From DASTCZ01 sp035308165 (GTDB taxonomy: Bacteria; Acidobacteriota; Terriglobia; Acidiferrales; UBA7541): 64,000 bases of DNA. The position numbers and the translations under genes are program-made. Of this stretch, positions 1 to 8,582 are shown piece after piece; positions within the stretch are counted from its first letter, which is position 1, and every line of letters begins with the position of its first letter. Below the pieces are notes generated by a model. It was given only the letters and a program-made list of their open reading frames with translations. It had not been told where the DNA came from and ran no database searches. Where the stretch lies: NCBI GenBank assembly GCA_035308165.1, contig DATGHC010000018.1, positions 35,448 through 99,447 of the forward strand. The letters are read 5' to 3'.

Positions 1-224
1 AGCGGCTGGGAGTGAAAAGATTTGGCGGGCAGTGGGTGCACTCCGGCACGATTCTGGCGCGGCAGCGCGGCACTCGCCACAAGCCCGGGCACAACGTGGG
101 CCGCGGCAAGGACGACACCCTGTTCGCGCTCGTGAATGGTTTTGTGTTATTTGAGGACAAGGGCCGCACTGGGCGATTCATCAGCATCGTTCCGGCTGAA
201 ACGGCAGCTTCCCCCGCGAATTGA
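1..224 (+). CDS. rpmA: 50S ribosomal protein L27, 5' truncated
   Basis: The reading frame is open from the window edge (the first full codon begins at base 3) and ends at a TGA. The visible protein begins RLGVKRFGGQWVHSGTILAR and continues with RQRGTRHKPGHNVGRGKDD, the highly conserved core of ribosomal protein L27. L27 sits near the peptidyl-transferase centre of the 50S subunit. Full-length L27 is about 85 residues, so only the first 15-20 residues lie outside the window. It is followed by a terminator-like hairpin and then obg, the usual rpmA-obg order. The first GTG inside the window is an internal valine codon, not the start. Confidence 0.95.
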   Translation, partial: RLGVKRFGGQWVHSGTILARQRGTRHKPGHNVGRGKDDTLFALVNGFVLFEDKGRTGRFISIVPAETAASPAN

Positions 225-261
225 CCTCTTTGTGAATCACTTGAAACGGAGCAAACTCTCC

Positions 262-297
262 GGCGGTCCCGTGATTTCGGGGCCGCCTTTGTGTTTT
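262..297 (+). terminator. Terminator-like hairpin between rpmA and obg
   Basis: Bases 262-270 (GGCGGTCCC) pair with 279-287 (GGGGCCGCC) through nine pairs, one of them G-T, around an 8-base loop. A T-rich stretch (TTTGTGTTTT) follows. This fits an intrinsic terminator after rpmA. It could also act as an attenuator, since obg starts only 61 bases downstream. Confidence 0.6.
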
Positions 298-357
298 CTG
301 GGGACATCCTGCGGGTTGCGGCGTCTTTAGATTGAGTCGTCATTGAAATGAGCCAGC

Positions 358-1488
358 ATGTTTGTTGATGAAGCGCGAATCTCGGTCAAGGCGGGCGGCG
401 GAGGAAATGGCTGCGTCGCGTTCCGGCGGGAGAAATATGTTCCGCGCGGCGGGCCTTCGGGCGGCGACGGCGGGCACGGCGGGAGTATTTGGCTGGAGTC
501 TTCGCTGCATGAAAATACCCTTCTGCGGTACCGGTATAACCGATTGTTCCGGGCGGACCGCGGAAGGCACGGCGAGGGATCAAACTGCACCGGGGCCTCC
601 GGCGCTGACATGGTGCTGCAAGTTCCCATCGGCACCATCGTCATTGATGAAATCACCGGCGAGCACCTGGCGGATTTCACCGCGCCAGGCGAGCGCGTGC
701 TGTTGGCCCACGGCGGCAAGGGCGGTCGCGGCAATCAGCATTTCGCCAAGCCGTGGCACCAGGCGCCGCGGGAATCGGAACCGGGCGAGCCGGGACAGGA
801 ACGCGAGCTGCGGTTGACATTGAAATTGCTGGCCGATGTCGGGTTGGTGGGATTTCCAAACGCAGGGAAATCCACATTGATTTCCAGGATTTCCGCGGCG
901 CGCCCGAAGATCGCGGATTATCCATTTACCACGCTGGAGCCGGCGCTGGGCGTGGTTTCCGCCGAGGGCCAGCCGCACAACGCCAGCGAGTTGGCGCAAT
1001 TGCGGACTTTTGTGGTGGCGGATTTACCGGGACTAATTGAAGGCGCGCATCGCGGCGTAGGCCTGGGCACGCGCTTTCTGCGGCATATTGAGCGCACGCG
1101 GCTCCTGGCTCACTTGATTGACACCAGCGATGCTTCGACGCGCGACCCCGTCCGCGATTATGAAATTATTCTGGGCGAGCTGACCGCCTTCAGCCGGGAG
1201 CTTGGCGCAAAGCCGATGATCGTTGTAGCCACTAAGCTGGATATGACCACGGACCACACGCGCCTCGAAGAACTGCGAAAGTTTTGCGGGGAGCGCGGAC
1301 TGGAATTTCACGCGGTTTCATCACCCACCGGCGAAGGAATCAAGGAGCTGGTGTTGGCCATGGCGGATGCGCTGGAAAGGATTCCCCGCGAATCGCTGCA
1401 CTCGAAAAACGACGATCCGCCTGCGGAGGGCGATGAAAATTCGCACGATGCCGCGGCCCACGCGGCGCCCAAAGAGAGCGAGACCTGA
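358..1488 (+). CDS. obg: GTPase Obg (ribosome assembly)
   Basis: 376 residues. Obg is a large-subunit assembly GTPase also linked to the stringent response. Residues 1-155 form the glycine-rich Obg fold (GGGGNG, GGPSGGDGGHGGS, HGGKGGRGN). The G domain follows: G1 GFPNAGKST at 165-173, the TT of switch I at 191-192, G3 DLPG at 222-225 and G4 TKLD at 292-295. After the G domain there is only a short acidic, alanine-rich tail, as is common outside Firmicutes. The ATG at 358 matches the family N terminus (MFVDEARISVKAGGGGNG). The gene lies between rpmA and nadD, a conserved neighbourhood. Confidence 0.97.
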   Translation: MFVDEARISVKAGGGGNGCVAFRREKYVPRGGPSGGDGGHGGSIWLESSLHENTLLRYRYNRLFRADRGRHGEGSNCTGASGADMVLQVPIGTIVIDEITGEHLADFTAPGERVLLAHGGKGGRGNQHFAKPWHQAPRESEPGEPGQERELRLTLKLLADVGLVGFPNAGKSTLISRISAARPKIADYPFTTLEPALGVVSAEGQPHNASELAQLRTFVVADLPGLIEGAHRGVGLGTRFLRHIERTRLLAHLIDTSDASTRDPVRDYEIILGELTAFSRELGAKPMIVVATKLDMTTDHTRLEELRKFCGERGLEFHAVSSPTGEGIKELVLAMADALERIPRESLHSKNDDPPAEGDENSHDAAAHAAPKESET

Positions 1489-1521
1489 GTGCTCCCCGGA
1501 ACTCGCAGTCCAGGCCATCGT

Positions 1522-2211
1522 ATGATTCACATCCGCCCCAAATCGCGAAAGGCGGTCGCTTTGTTTGGCGGATCGTTTGATCCCATCCATTCCGGGCATC
1601 TGGCTGTGGCTCGCGCTGCCGTGAAAAGGTTTGGACTCGACCGCGTTTACTTTATTCCCTCCGGAATGCCTCCGCACAAACAACGGCGCAAGCTGGCGGC
1701 ATTCGCCCACCGGTTCGCCATGGTGACGCTGGCCTGCGCGGAACACTCTGATTTTGTGCCCTCACTCGCGGAAGCAGGCGAGGACCTGAGCGGCCACCGG
1801 ATTTCCTACTCCGTGGACACCGTCCGGCACTTCAAGCATGTGTTGCACGCGCACGAACATCTGTATTTCATTTTGGGTGCGGACCAATTCCTGGGCATCG
1901 CCACATGGAAGGATTACGAAACGCTTTTAGGGCTGTGTGATTTCGTCGTCGCCAACCGGCCGGGATTTCGTATGGATGCGCTACGCCTGGTGATCCCCCC
2001 CAGCGTGGTTGGGCGCCACGGCGCCTATCCCGCACCGGATGATCCCGAGGCAATTGCCTTGCGGCGGACCACGGTCTACCCGTTGACAACGGTTTCCAGC
2101 CCCGTTTCCGCCACGGAAATACGTCGGCGCATACGGCACGGGGAGTCCATCAGCGGGCTTGTGCCGCCGCGCATCGAGGAATACATTCAGAAGCAGGCAT
2201 TATACCGGTGA
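1522..2211 (+). CDS. nadD: Nicotinate-nucleotide adenylyltransferase
   Basis: Adenylates nicotinate mononucleotide to deamido-NAD in NAD synthesis. The nucleotidyltransferase signature GGSFDPIHSGHL lies near residue 17, and the C-terminal VSATEIRRRI matches the ISSTxIR nucleotide-binding motif. FILGADQF is also typical. I chose the ATG at 1522 (229 residues). A GTG at 1489, directly after the obg stop, would add 11 unconserved residues. The 3' end overlaps rsfS by 4 bases, implying translational coupling. Confidence 0.95.
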   Translation: MIHIRPKSRKAVALFGGSFDPIHSGHLAVARAAVKRFGLDRVYFIPSGMPPHKQRRKLAAFAHRFAMVTLACAEHSDFVPSLAEAGEDLSGHRISYSVDTVRHFKHVLHAHEHLYFILGADQFLGIATWKDYETLLGLCDFVVANRPGFRMDALRLVIPPSVVGRHGAYPAPDDPEAIALRRTTVYPLTTVSSPVSATEIRRRIRHGESISGLVPPRIEEYIQKQALYR

Positions 2212-2639
2212 GCATGGAGACCCTTCGTAGCGAGCTGCGCTGCGCCGTCGACGCCGCGCACAACAAAAAAGCGGGAAACGTCACGCTGCTCGATCTTACC
2301 GGGCTGGGCGCATTCACCGGATGGTTTATGGTCTGCACCGGATTCAGCACGCGGCAGGTGGCCGCTATCGCTGATGAAATTGAGCAGCAATTGGGCCGCC
2401 TGGGCCTGCGATTGCAGCACCGCGAAGGCCGCGGCGAATCCGAGTGGGTGCTGCTCGATTACGGCGGCTTCCTGGTGCATGTTTTCACCGAGCGCGCTCG
2501 GCTATTTTATGATCTCGAGCGGTTGTGGCGCGCGGCCCGGCGAATCTCCATTCCCGACCCCGGGCCGGAGTCCGCGTCCGCCGGAGCAGCCTCTCGACCC
2601 GGCGCCACGGACATTTCCGAAGGATCCGCCGAAGCATGA
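2208..2639 (+). CDS. rsfS: Ribosomal silencing factor RsfS
   Basis: 143 residues. RsfS (Iojap/DUF143) binds L14 and blocks subunit joining when nutrients are short. Diagnostic stretches are FMVCTGFSTRQVAAIADEI, ESEWVLLDYGGFLVHVF and ARLFYDLERLW. About 30 residues of low-complexity tail (PGPESASAGAASRPGA) extend past the usual end. The GTG at 2208 overlaps the nadD stop as GTGA, and an in-frame ATG at 2214 is an equal alternative. The 3' end overlaps the next gene as ATGA. Confidence 0.95.
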   Translation: MSMETLRSELRCAVDAAHNKKAGNVTLLDLTGLGAFTGWFMVCTGFSTRQVAAIADEIEQQLGRLGLRLQHREGRGESEWVLLDYGGFLVHVFTERARLFYDLERLWRAARRISIPDPGPESASAGAASRPGATDISEGSAEA

Positions 2640-3601
2640 CACCCGATCCAATCTCTCCCGCGCCGCCGTTAGCGTTCATCGCGAATGACCCTGTCTCTCA
2701 ACGGGTGTTGGAACTGGCGCACAAAGTTGCGCCCACAGCCACCACTCTTCTGATTACCGGCGAGAGTGGAACCGGCAAAGATCATCTGGCGCGGCTGATT
2801 CATGAACTGGGGCCGCGCCATGACGCTCCTTTCCTGAAAATTGATTGCGCCAGCCTGCCTCAGGAGCTTGTGGAATCGGAATTGTTTGGACATGAGCGCG
2901 GCGCGTTCACCGGCGCGGTGGAGCGTAAGCTTGGGCGCTTTGAGTTGTCTTACGGCGGAACCGTGGTGCTGGATGAAGTTGCCGCGCTGGTGCCGGGGAT
3001 CCAGTCGAAGTTGATGCGCGTGCTGGAAGACCACACTTTTGAACGATTGGGCGGCACGGAAACTTTGACGCTCGATGCGCGCCTGATCGCGCTCACCAAT
3101 GCCGTGCTCCCGCAGTTGATTGCCTCCGGAAAATTCCGCGAAGACCTCTACTTCCGCCTGAATGTGGTCAGCATTCACATCCCGCCGCTGCGCGAGCGCC
3201 GTGGAGACATCCTGCCGCTGGCTGAGCTGCTGCTGGCCCGTGTCGCTCCCGTCCATGCGCGCGCCGGAGTGCGGTTCTCGGAGGACGCCAACCAGGCGCT
3301 CACTGCCTACCAATGGCCGGGGAATATACGCGAATTGAAAAACGTGATTGAGCGCGCCCTGGTTTTCGGCAAAAGCAAGGGCGCGGAGCTGACCGCCGAT
3401 GACCTGCCCGATAGCGTGCGCGTGTCGGCGGGCGGGCCTTCGCTCGCGGTGTCGCGGCTCCGCTCCCTGGAAGACGTGGAGCGCGAGACGATTACAGCCA
3501 CGCTTGAAGCTACGCACTACAAAATCACCAAGGCCGCGGAAATCCTGGGCATCAGCCGCAAAACTTTGCTCGACAAACGCAAACGCTACGGCCTGGAATG
3601 A
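2636..3601 (+). CDS. Sigma-54-dependent activator without receiver domain
   Basis: 321 residues from the ATG at 2636, which overlaps the rsfS stop as ATGA. The protein is nearly all AAA+ domain: Walker A GESGTGKD at 42-49, the sigma-54 contact loop GAFTGA at 89-94, and Walker B VVLDE at about 110-114. A Fis-type helix-turn-helix ends the protein (ITKAAEILGISRKTLLDKRK). There is no N-terminal receiver, PAS or GAF domain, so phosphorylation does not obviously control it. Such proteins are usually controlled by partner proteins or are constitutive. Its place between rsfS and rlmH, which normally adjoin, is unusual. Target genes cannot be told from the sequence. Confidence 0.9.
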   Translation: MTPDPISPAPPLAFIANDPVSQRVLELAHKVAPTATTLLITGESGTGKDHLARLIHELGPRHDAPFLKIDCASLPQELVESELFGHERGAFTGAVERKLGRFELSYGGTVVLDEVAALVPGIQSKLMRVLEDHTFERLGGTETLTLDARLIALTNAVLPQLIASGKFREDLYFRLNVVSIHIPPLRERRGDILPLAELLLARVAPVHARAGVRFSEDANQALTAYQWPGNIRELKNVIERALVFGKSKGAELTADDLPDSVRVSAGGPSLAVSRLRSLEDVERETITATLEATHYKITKAAEILGISRKTLLDKRKRYGLE

Positions 3602-4026
3602 AGATTCGACTGGTCCTGCTGGGCAAAACGCGCCGGGCCGAATGCCGGGTGATGCTCGAAGACTATGTCGGCCGAATTCGCCGTTACGCGGAAATGGAAT
3701 TGAGCGAAGTGCGCGAAGACTCCGCCGCGCTGCGACGCCTGGAATTTCCTCCCGGCGCGACGGTCGTCCTTCTCGATGCCGCGGGGAAGCAGCATACCTC
3801 CGCCGATTTCGCAAAGTGGCTCGGCCGCGAGCGCGACCGCGGAGTCCGCGAAATTGTTTTTCTTTGCGGCGGCGCGGATGGCTTTCCTGAGGCGCTTCGC
3901 AAACAGGCCACAGCCAAGCTTGCCCTTTCCACGCTCACCATGCCTCACGAACTCGCGCGTGTAGTGTTGGCCGAGCAGATTTACCGCGGCTTCGCCATTC
4001 TGGCGGGGCATCCCTATCCAAAATAA
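3598..4026 (+). CDS. rlmH: 23S rRNA pseudouridine-1915 N3-methyltransferase
   Basis: 142 residues. RlmH is a SPOUT methyltransferase acting on pseudouridine 1915 in helix 69 of 23S rRNA on the assembled 70S ribosome. The knot region carries EIVFLCGGADGF, and the C terminus LAEQIYRGFAILAGHPYPK matches the family ending (AEQiYRa...g.PYhk). The ATG overlaps the upstream stop as ATGA. The gene closes the obg-nadD-rsfS-activator-rlmH cluster, so ribosome biogenesis genes flank the regulator on both sides. Confidence 0.94.
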   Translation: MKIRLVLLGKTRRAECRVMLEDYVGRIRRYAEMELSEVREDSAALRRLEFPPGATVVLLDAAGKQHTSADFAKWLGRERDRGVREIVFLCGGADGFPEALRKQATAKLALSTLTMPHELARVVLAEQIYRGFAILAGHPYPK

Positions 4027-4053
4027 ATGCTGCACTTAGTATTTCACTGAGGA

Positions 4054-5007
4054 TTAGCGGGTGGTTTCCTGCTGCAACCGCCGTGCAAGATCAGCGAAGA
4101 TATATCTGTGTTCGCTGCTTACTCCCCAAGTTTCAAACGGCTTCCAATACCACACAGGATAGAGATACGACCTAATCGTCGTTGCCCGGGTCAGTACGGT
4201 CTGATTTCCATCCGGGCGTAGTTCATACCGCGCATTCTCAAAACCAAGCCAGTGGCGCCCTGGTAAATTGGTGCGGTCAATCGAAAGCCCCATCACGAAT
4301 GGTGGCTGCCACTCGATGACGGTTTCTTTGATGTAGCCGTTGTTGAAATAGCAAGTCCGCGTGGCTCCCAGACCTGTTCCTTCCATTGTGCAGCGTTCGG
4401 GGATGGGGAGCCCGACGTACATCAAGAACGATTTGTCCACCTGCAAAGAGTCAAAGGATTGGAGATTGGCCCATATGATATTCGGCGCTCCAGTCAGACG
4501 AATAGAGGTTGTGACCATTTCTTGACGCGAATGAAGCAGTGTCGGCATTTCTATGCGATGGGCTGTGAAGATCATGAGTGGCAAAGAAAGCAAAACAACT
4601 GAGGTGAACTTCGTACCGCCGGTGAATTTGGCAATAAGCCTCCGAAAAAGGAAACCCAGTAGGGCTCCGGTGAGAAGAGCTCCAAGCAGCAACGGAAAGG
4701 CTGTTACTGCACAGAGAATTGTTTCCAGACCTGCGGAAATCAGCAACGCGAGAGATGTGAGCAAAGCTAGAGCTGTCGCCGCAAAGACTTTGTTCGATTG
4801 ATCTTGGGTTACCATGGCGATGGCAAATCCGGCTGCGAACGGAGTCAGGATGAACGTCGCCATCCCCATTGCGTGTGTGCTGGGGACTTCCGCGAGCCAG
4901 AATCCAAGTAGGCCTAGCGCCGTACCGGTCGCCGCTCCCGCCAGGACTGCCTTTATCGAAGCGCCAGGGTTTTTCAGAGGAGACCCTTTCTCTTGCCTAC
5001 AGCACAT
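4054..5007 (-). CDS. Membrane protein with possible SRPBCC-like C-terminal half
   Basis: 317 residues from an ATG at 5007; a TTG at 5079 would add 24 unconvincing residues. Residues about 15-160 hold four or five hydrophobic segments (for example ATGTALGLLGFWLA and ALALLTSLALLISAGLETI). The soluble C-terminal half contains TGAPNIIWANLQSFDS, GLPIPERCTMEGTG and GLSIDRTNLPGRHWLG, with the feel of a polyketide cyclase/SRPBCC lipid-binding fold. That assignment is a guess from pattern. It is convergent with rlmH, 27 bases away. Function unknown. Confidence 0.72.
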   Translation of the reverse strand: MCCRQEKGSPLKNPGASIKAVLAGAATGTALGLLGFWLAEVPSTHAMGMATFILTPFAAGFAIAMVTQDQSNKVFAATALALLTSLALLISAGLETILCAVTAFPLLLGALLTGALLGFLFRRLIAKFTGGTKFTSVVLLSLPLMIFTAHRIEMPTLLHSRQEMVTTSIRLTGAPNIIWANLQSFDSLQVDKSFLMYVGLPIPERCTMEGTGLGATRTCYFNNGYIKETVIEWQPPFVMGLSIDRTNLPGRHWLGFENARYELRPDGNQTVLTRATTIRSYLYPVWYWKPFETWGVSSEHRYIFADLARRLQQETTR

Positions 5008-5188
5008 GTCCCAATCGCGGCCAAATCCTGATTGATCATTTGAATGTGATTCTATGCCGCAACGGGTTGAGGAGTGCAATGTTATTGTTAATTCAATAGA
5101 AATGAAGATTCTGAATTACGAACGAGAATGACCGAATGAAATGCTCGGCCGCCCGAATTTAGCGCGTGCCTAAAATCTCCTACCGTTG

Positions 5189-5194
5189 TATAAT
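5189..5194 (+). promoter_or_regulatory. Candidate -10 box TATAAT
   Basis: A perfect TATAAT lies 80 bases upstream of the small gene at 5274, in a gap between divergent genes. No good -35 hexamer is visible at 16-18 bases. The expected start near 5200 would give a short leader running straight into the hairpin at 5217-5238. Confidence 0.4.
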
Positions 5195-5216
5195 AGTTGG
5201 TGGAGAAGGACTGCGT

Positions 5217-5250
5217 GCCCGCCGAAATTCTGGCGGGCTTTGTTGTTTCT
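5217..5250 (+). terminator. Hairpin plus T-rich run in the leader of the 5274 gene
   Basis: GCCCGCC (5217-5223) pairs perfectly with GGCGGGC (5232-5238) around an 8-base loop. TTTGTTGTTTCT follows. The structure has the shape of an intrinsic terminator but lies upstream of the small gene, so it may be an attenuator or the end of a very short transcript. Confidence 0.5.
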
Positions 5251-5273
5251 GGCGGCAATCGAATCGAGATCCC

Positions 5274-5591
5274 ATGTCTTTCTGGCTGGGCCTGATTGTG
5301 GTGCTGGCGCTGATTGTGGCCTTAATCGCCATTTTCGGTGGGGAAGACCGTCACGCCAAAATGACCGAGGAAGAGTTTGAGGAAGAAGCCAGGAGAAGTT
5401 CGGCGATTGGCGCGGGCGTCGTGGAATTGCATAAGGTATTCCAGCCCACGCGCGTGAAGCAGTATGTTGAAGAAAAGAACCGGGTGAAAGAGGAATCCAG
5501 TTTTTCAGGCGACCCGCCGCACGGCCTTCCAATCGTTGAAGATCTCGATCGTGCAGGCGGAACTCCTCCCGAATCTGAAAAGCCCCGATAA
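5274..5591 (+). CDS. Small single-span membrane protein, unknown
   Basis: 105 residues from the ATG at 5274. Residues 3-22 (FWLGLIVVLALIVALIAIFG) form one membrane span at the very N terminus. A charged, probably cytoplasmic tail follows, rich in glutamate and lysine (MTEEEFEEEARRSSA, VKQYVEEKNRVKEE) and likely partly coiled-coil. No family recognised. Upstream bases show a TATAAT box and a terminator-like hairpin. The downstream gene is cobO, 133 bases away, and there is no sign they work together. Confidence 0.65.
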   Translation: MSFWLGLIVVLALIVALIAIFGGEDRHAKMTEEEFEEEARRSSAIGAGVVELHKVFQPTRVKQYVEEKNRVKEESSFSGDPPHGLPIVEDLDRAGGTPPESEKPR

Positions 5592-5724
5592 ACTTTGTTG
5601 ACCGCGCTGGCCCCAATCAGGGTAGCCGCTTGACCTTTGCTGCCTGCGGCTTCACTATTCCCGAGATCCGTTTGGGGCCTAGCCGGCGGTTGTATGCGCT
5701 CGGCGGCATGTCTCCAATTCCCTC

Positions 5725-6261
5725 ATGCCCGAAGAAAAAGGATTGCTGATTGTTTACACCGGCCCCGGCAAGGGCAAAACCACCTGCGCGCTGGGCACGG
5801 GGTTTCGCGCGGTGGGGCAGGGGCTGCGAGTGCTCATGGTGCAATTCATCAAAGGCTCGTGGCATTACGGCGAACTCGACGCCGCCAAAATGTTGGGCGA
5901 CGACAAGTTTGAAATTCGTCCCATGGGCCGCGGCTTCGTGAAAATCGGCGGAGCCGAAACCGATCCCGAAGATATCCGCCTGTGCGAAGAAGCCTGGAAA
6001 TTCGCCATCGAGCAGATGCACAGCGGGCGCTACGATTTGGTGGTCCTCGACGAGATAAACTATGTCATCAGCTATAAAATGCTGGATGGCGAACGCGTCG
6101 CGGAAGAATTGAAGCGCAGGCCCGAGCGGTTGCACGTGATTTGCACCGGGCGGAACGCGCACCCAAAGCTGGTGGAGCTGGCCGACCTGGTGACGGAGAT
6201 GCGCGAGATCAAGCACCCTTACACGAAGGGCATACTCGCGCAACGGGGTATAGACTACTGA
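5725..6261 (+). CDS. cobO: Cob(I)alamin adenosyltransferase (CobO/BtuR type)
   Basis: 178 residues. Transfers the adenosyl group of ATP to cobalt in corrinoids during adenosylcobalamin synthesis or salvage. The P-loop GPGKGKTT lies near residue 13, VMVQFIKG and the acidic LVVLDEINY follow, and the C terminus AQRGIDY matches the BtuR/CobO family. Length is close to the family norm. No other cobalamin gene lies nearby and I saw no B12-riboswitch consensus in the 133-base upstream gap, so this may be a salvage enzyme. Confidence 0.92.
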   Translation: MPEEKGLLIVYTGPGKGKTTCALGTGFRAVGQGLRVLMVQFIKGSWHYGELDAAKMLGDDKFEIRPMGRGFVKIGGAETDPEDIRLCEEAWKFAIEQMHSGRYDLVVLDEINYVISYKMLDGERVAEELKRRPERLHVICTGRNAHPKLVELADLVTEMREIKHPYTKGILAQRGIDY

Positions 6262-6284
6262 AGTCTAAGGATTGAGTTTCCAGA

Positions 6285-7133
6285 ATGGCCTGGTTCAAAC
6301 GCACGAGGAAGTCCATCGATAAGGCGGTGCCGCCCGACGAGCGTAGTGTGCGCACCGAAGGGCTGTGGACCAAGTGTCCCTCCTGCCGGACGATCATCTG
6401 GAAGAAGGACATGGAGGCCAACCACCACGTCTGCCCGAAATGCCAGCACCATTTTCCGATTGGCGCAACGGCGCGGCTGGAGCTGCTTCTCGATGGCCGC
6501 TGGGTGGAGCACGATGCGGGCCTCACTTCAACCGATCCGCTGAAATTTACCGGCGTAAAGGTTTACACCTCCCAACTGCGCGATGCGCAACGCAAATTGG
6601 GGATGAAAGACGCTATCGTGACCGCCGAGGGCCTTCTGGACGGGAGACCGGTGATTTGCTGCGCGATGGAATTCCGGTTCATCGGCGGCTCGATGGGAGC
6701 GGTGGTCGGTGAAAAAGTGACGCGGGCCATCGAGATGGCCATGTCCAAGCGAGTCCCGTTGGTCATTGTTTCGTCCTCGTCAGGCGCGCGCATGCAGGAG
6801 GGCACGGTATCCCTGATGCAGCTCGCCAAAGTTTCGGCGGCCCTGGCGCGGTTGGATGAGGTGCGCGTACCCTTTATTTCTGTGCTGACAGATCCCACCA
6901 CCGGCGGCGTAAGCGCGAGTTTTGCCATGCTGGGCGACCTGAACATCGCCGAACCTGGAGCGCTCATTGGATTCGCCGGCCCGCGCGTGATTGAGCAGAC
7001 CATCCGCCAGAAGTTGCCCGAGGGATTCCAGCGTTCGGAGTTCTTGCTCGAGCATGGATTCCTTGACGCCGTGGTGCATCGCAAGGAATTGAAGGGTTAC
7101 ATCTCCTCCGCCTTTGAATTCTTCCAGGGCTGA
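6285..7133 (+). CDS. accD: Acetyl-CoA carboxylase carboxyltransferase subunit beta
   Basis: 282 residues. With AccA it moves the carboxyl group from carboxybiotin to acetyl-CoA to give malonyl-CoA for fatty-acid synthesis. An N-terminal zinc ribbon is intact (Cys31, Cys34, Cys50, Cys53 in CPSC...CPKC). The crotonase-like core shows SSSGARMQEG, SVLTDPTTGGVSASFA and GFAGPRVIEQTI, all typical of AccD. folC starts 14 bases downstream, giving the accD-folC order seen in many bacteria. Confidence 0.96.
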   Translation: MAWFKRTRKSIDKAVPPDERSVRTEGLWTKCPSCRTIIWKKDMEANHHVCPKCQHHFPIGATARLELLLDGRWVEHDAGLTSTDPLKFTGVKVYTSQLRDAQRKLGMKDAIVTAEGLLDGRPVICCAMEFRFIGGSMGAVVGEKVTRAIEMAMSKRVPLVIVSSSSGARMQEGTVSLMQLAKVSAALARLDEVRVPFISVLTDPTTGGVSASFAMLGDLNIAEPGALIGFAGPRVIEQTIRQKLPEGFQRSEFLLEHGFLDAVVHRKELKGYISSAFEFFQG

Positions 7134-7147
7134 CCCCGCGGAACTCC

Positions 7148-8500
7148 ATGGATTACTCCGAAGCAGTCCGCTATCTGTTGACGCTCGGACGCGAACTGGC
7201 GGCGCCCTCGCACGCACGCGCGGCCAAATTCGACCTCGCCAACATCCAGGCTCTGGCCGCGCGCATGAGCGATCCACAGAATCAATTCCGCAGCATCCAC
7301 ATTGCCGGGACCAACGGCAAAGGCTCCACCGCCGCGATGGTGGAATCCATCCTCCGATGCGCGGGCTACCGCACCGGGTTATACACTTCGCCACACCTGG
7401 AACGCATGAATGAGCGTATCCGTGTGGATGGCGAAGAAATCAGCGACGCGGAATTCGCCGGCGCGTTCACCCGGCTTCACAAATTGATCGAGCAGATGCT
7501 CTCCTCGGGAGAGCTTGCCGCGCACCCCACATTTTTTGAGTGCATCACGGCCATGGCTTTCGACGAGTTTGCGCGGGCCGAGGTGGAGTTCGCGGTGCTG
7601 GAAGTGGGAATGGGCGGGCGGCTGGATTCGACCAATATCGTAACGCCCGAAGTGGCCGTGATCACGCAAATCCACTTTGACCACGAAAGTTTCCTGGGCC
7701 ATTCCATCGCTGAAATTGCCGGAGAAAAGGCCGGCATCATTAAGCGTGGCATTCCCGTGGTGAGCGCCGCGGATCACGCCGATGCCATCCGCGTGGTTGC
7801 GCAGCGAGCGGCGGAGCTGGGCGCGCATCTCGTTGAGATTGATGCAACCTATCGCCTCGAGCGCCTCCGGGCTCACGATGGTTTCTACACGGCGGTATTG
7901 GCTGCGAATTCGTCAACGGATTCACGCCGCGCCACGCTCCACATGGCGCTGGCGGGCAGACATCAGGTGCGGAACGCCATCACCGCGCTCGCCGCAGCGC
8001 GCGTCCTCGCTGAGCGCGGTTTCCTAGTACCGGATGAGGCCATTGCCGAAGGCGTTGCGACCGTGCGCTGGCCGGGACGGCTGGAGCGCGTCGCGGAAAA
8101 CCCGCCCGTATTTCTGGACGGCACCCACAATCCGGGTGGCGCGGCGGAATTGGCGGCATTTTGGGACGAACATTTTAAAGGGCGGCGAATTCACCTGATT
8201 TACGGGTCGGTGAGAGATAAATCCGTGGATGAAATAGCCGGGCTGCTCTTTCCGCGTGCCTCAACCGTGATAGTTACCGCGCCCCGTCAACCTCGGGCAC
8301 TCTCCGCGGACGCGCTTGCAGCCATGACCCGTCATTTGGCCCCACAGATGGAGGTGGTGCCGGATCCGGCCGAAGCGCTCGAACGCGCACTGGCCGTCGC
8401 ACCTCCTGAAGACGCTATATTCGTGACCGGATCCCTGTACCTGGCGGGCGATTTGCGCAAGTGGTGGCATTCGCACATAGTCAAGAAGGCCGGTGCGTGA
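7148..8500 (+). CDS. folC: Folylpolyglutamate/dihydrofolate synthase
   Basis: 450 residues. A Mur-ligase-fold ATP-dependent enzyme that adds glutamate to dihydropteroate or folate. The P-loop HIAGTNGKGSTAAM is followed by the FolC signature GLYTSPHLERMNERI, then VLEVGMGGRLDSTN, ITQIHFDHESFLG and a C-terminal domain with FLDGTHNPGGAAEL. The ATG at 7148 starts 14 bases after accD, so the two are probably co-transcribed. Confidence 0.95.
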   Translation: MDYSEAVRYLLTLGRELAAPSHARAAKFDLANIQALAARMSDPQNQFRSIHIAGTNGKGSTAAMVESILRCAGYRTGLYTSPHLERMNERIRVDGEEISDAEFAGAFTRLHKLIEQMLSSGELAAHPTFFECITAMAFDEFARAEVEFAVLEVGMGGRLDSTNIVTPEVAVITQIHFDHESFLGHSIAEIAGEKAGIIKRGIPVVSAADHADAIRVVAQRAAELGAHLVEIDATYRLERLRAHDGFYTAVLAANSSTDSRRATLHMALAGRHQVRNAITALAAARVLAERGFLVPDEAIAEGVATVRWPGRLERVAENPPVFLDGTHNPGGAAELAAFWDEHFKGRRIHLIYGSVRDKSVDEIAGLLFPRASTVIVTAPRQPRALSADALAAMTRHLAPQMEVVPDPAEALERALAVAPPEDAIFVTGSLYLAGDLRKWWHSHIVKKAGA

Positions 8501-8582
8501 GCACGGGGCCACACAGCGACGAGTTGAAGGTCTGTACGGGCCGATGCTAGGATTGATTTTTCGACAAAGGGTTAAACTTTCA

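Noticed and set aside
2669..3814. 381-codon open frame antisense to the sigma-54 activator
   Set aside because: It crosses the boundary of two coupled real genes and lacks a ribosome site or motifs.
5592..5724. Cobalamin riboswitch before cobO
   Set aside because: No B12-box consensus or matching fold could be found in the 133-base gap.
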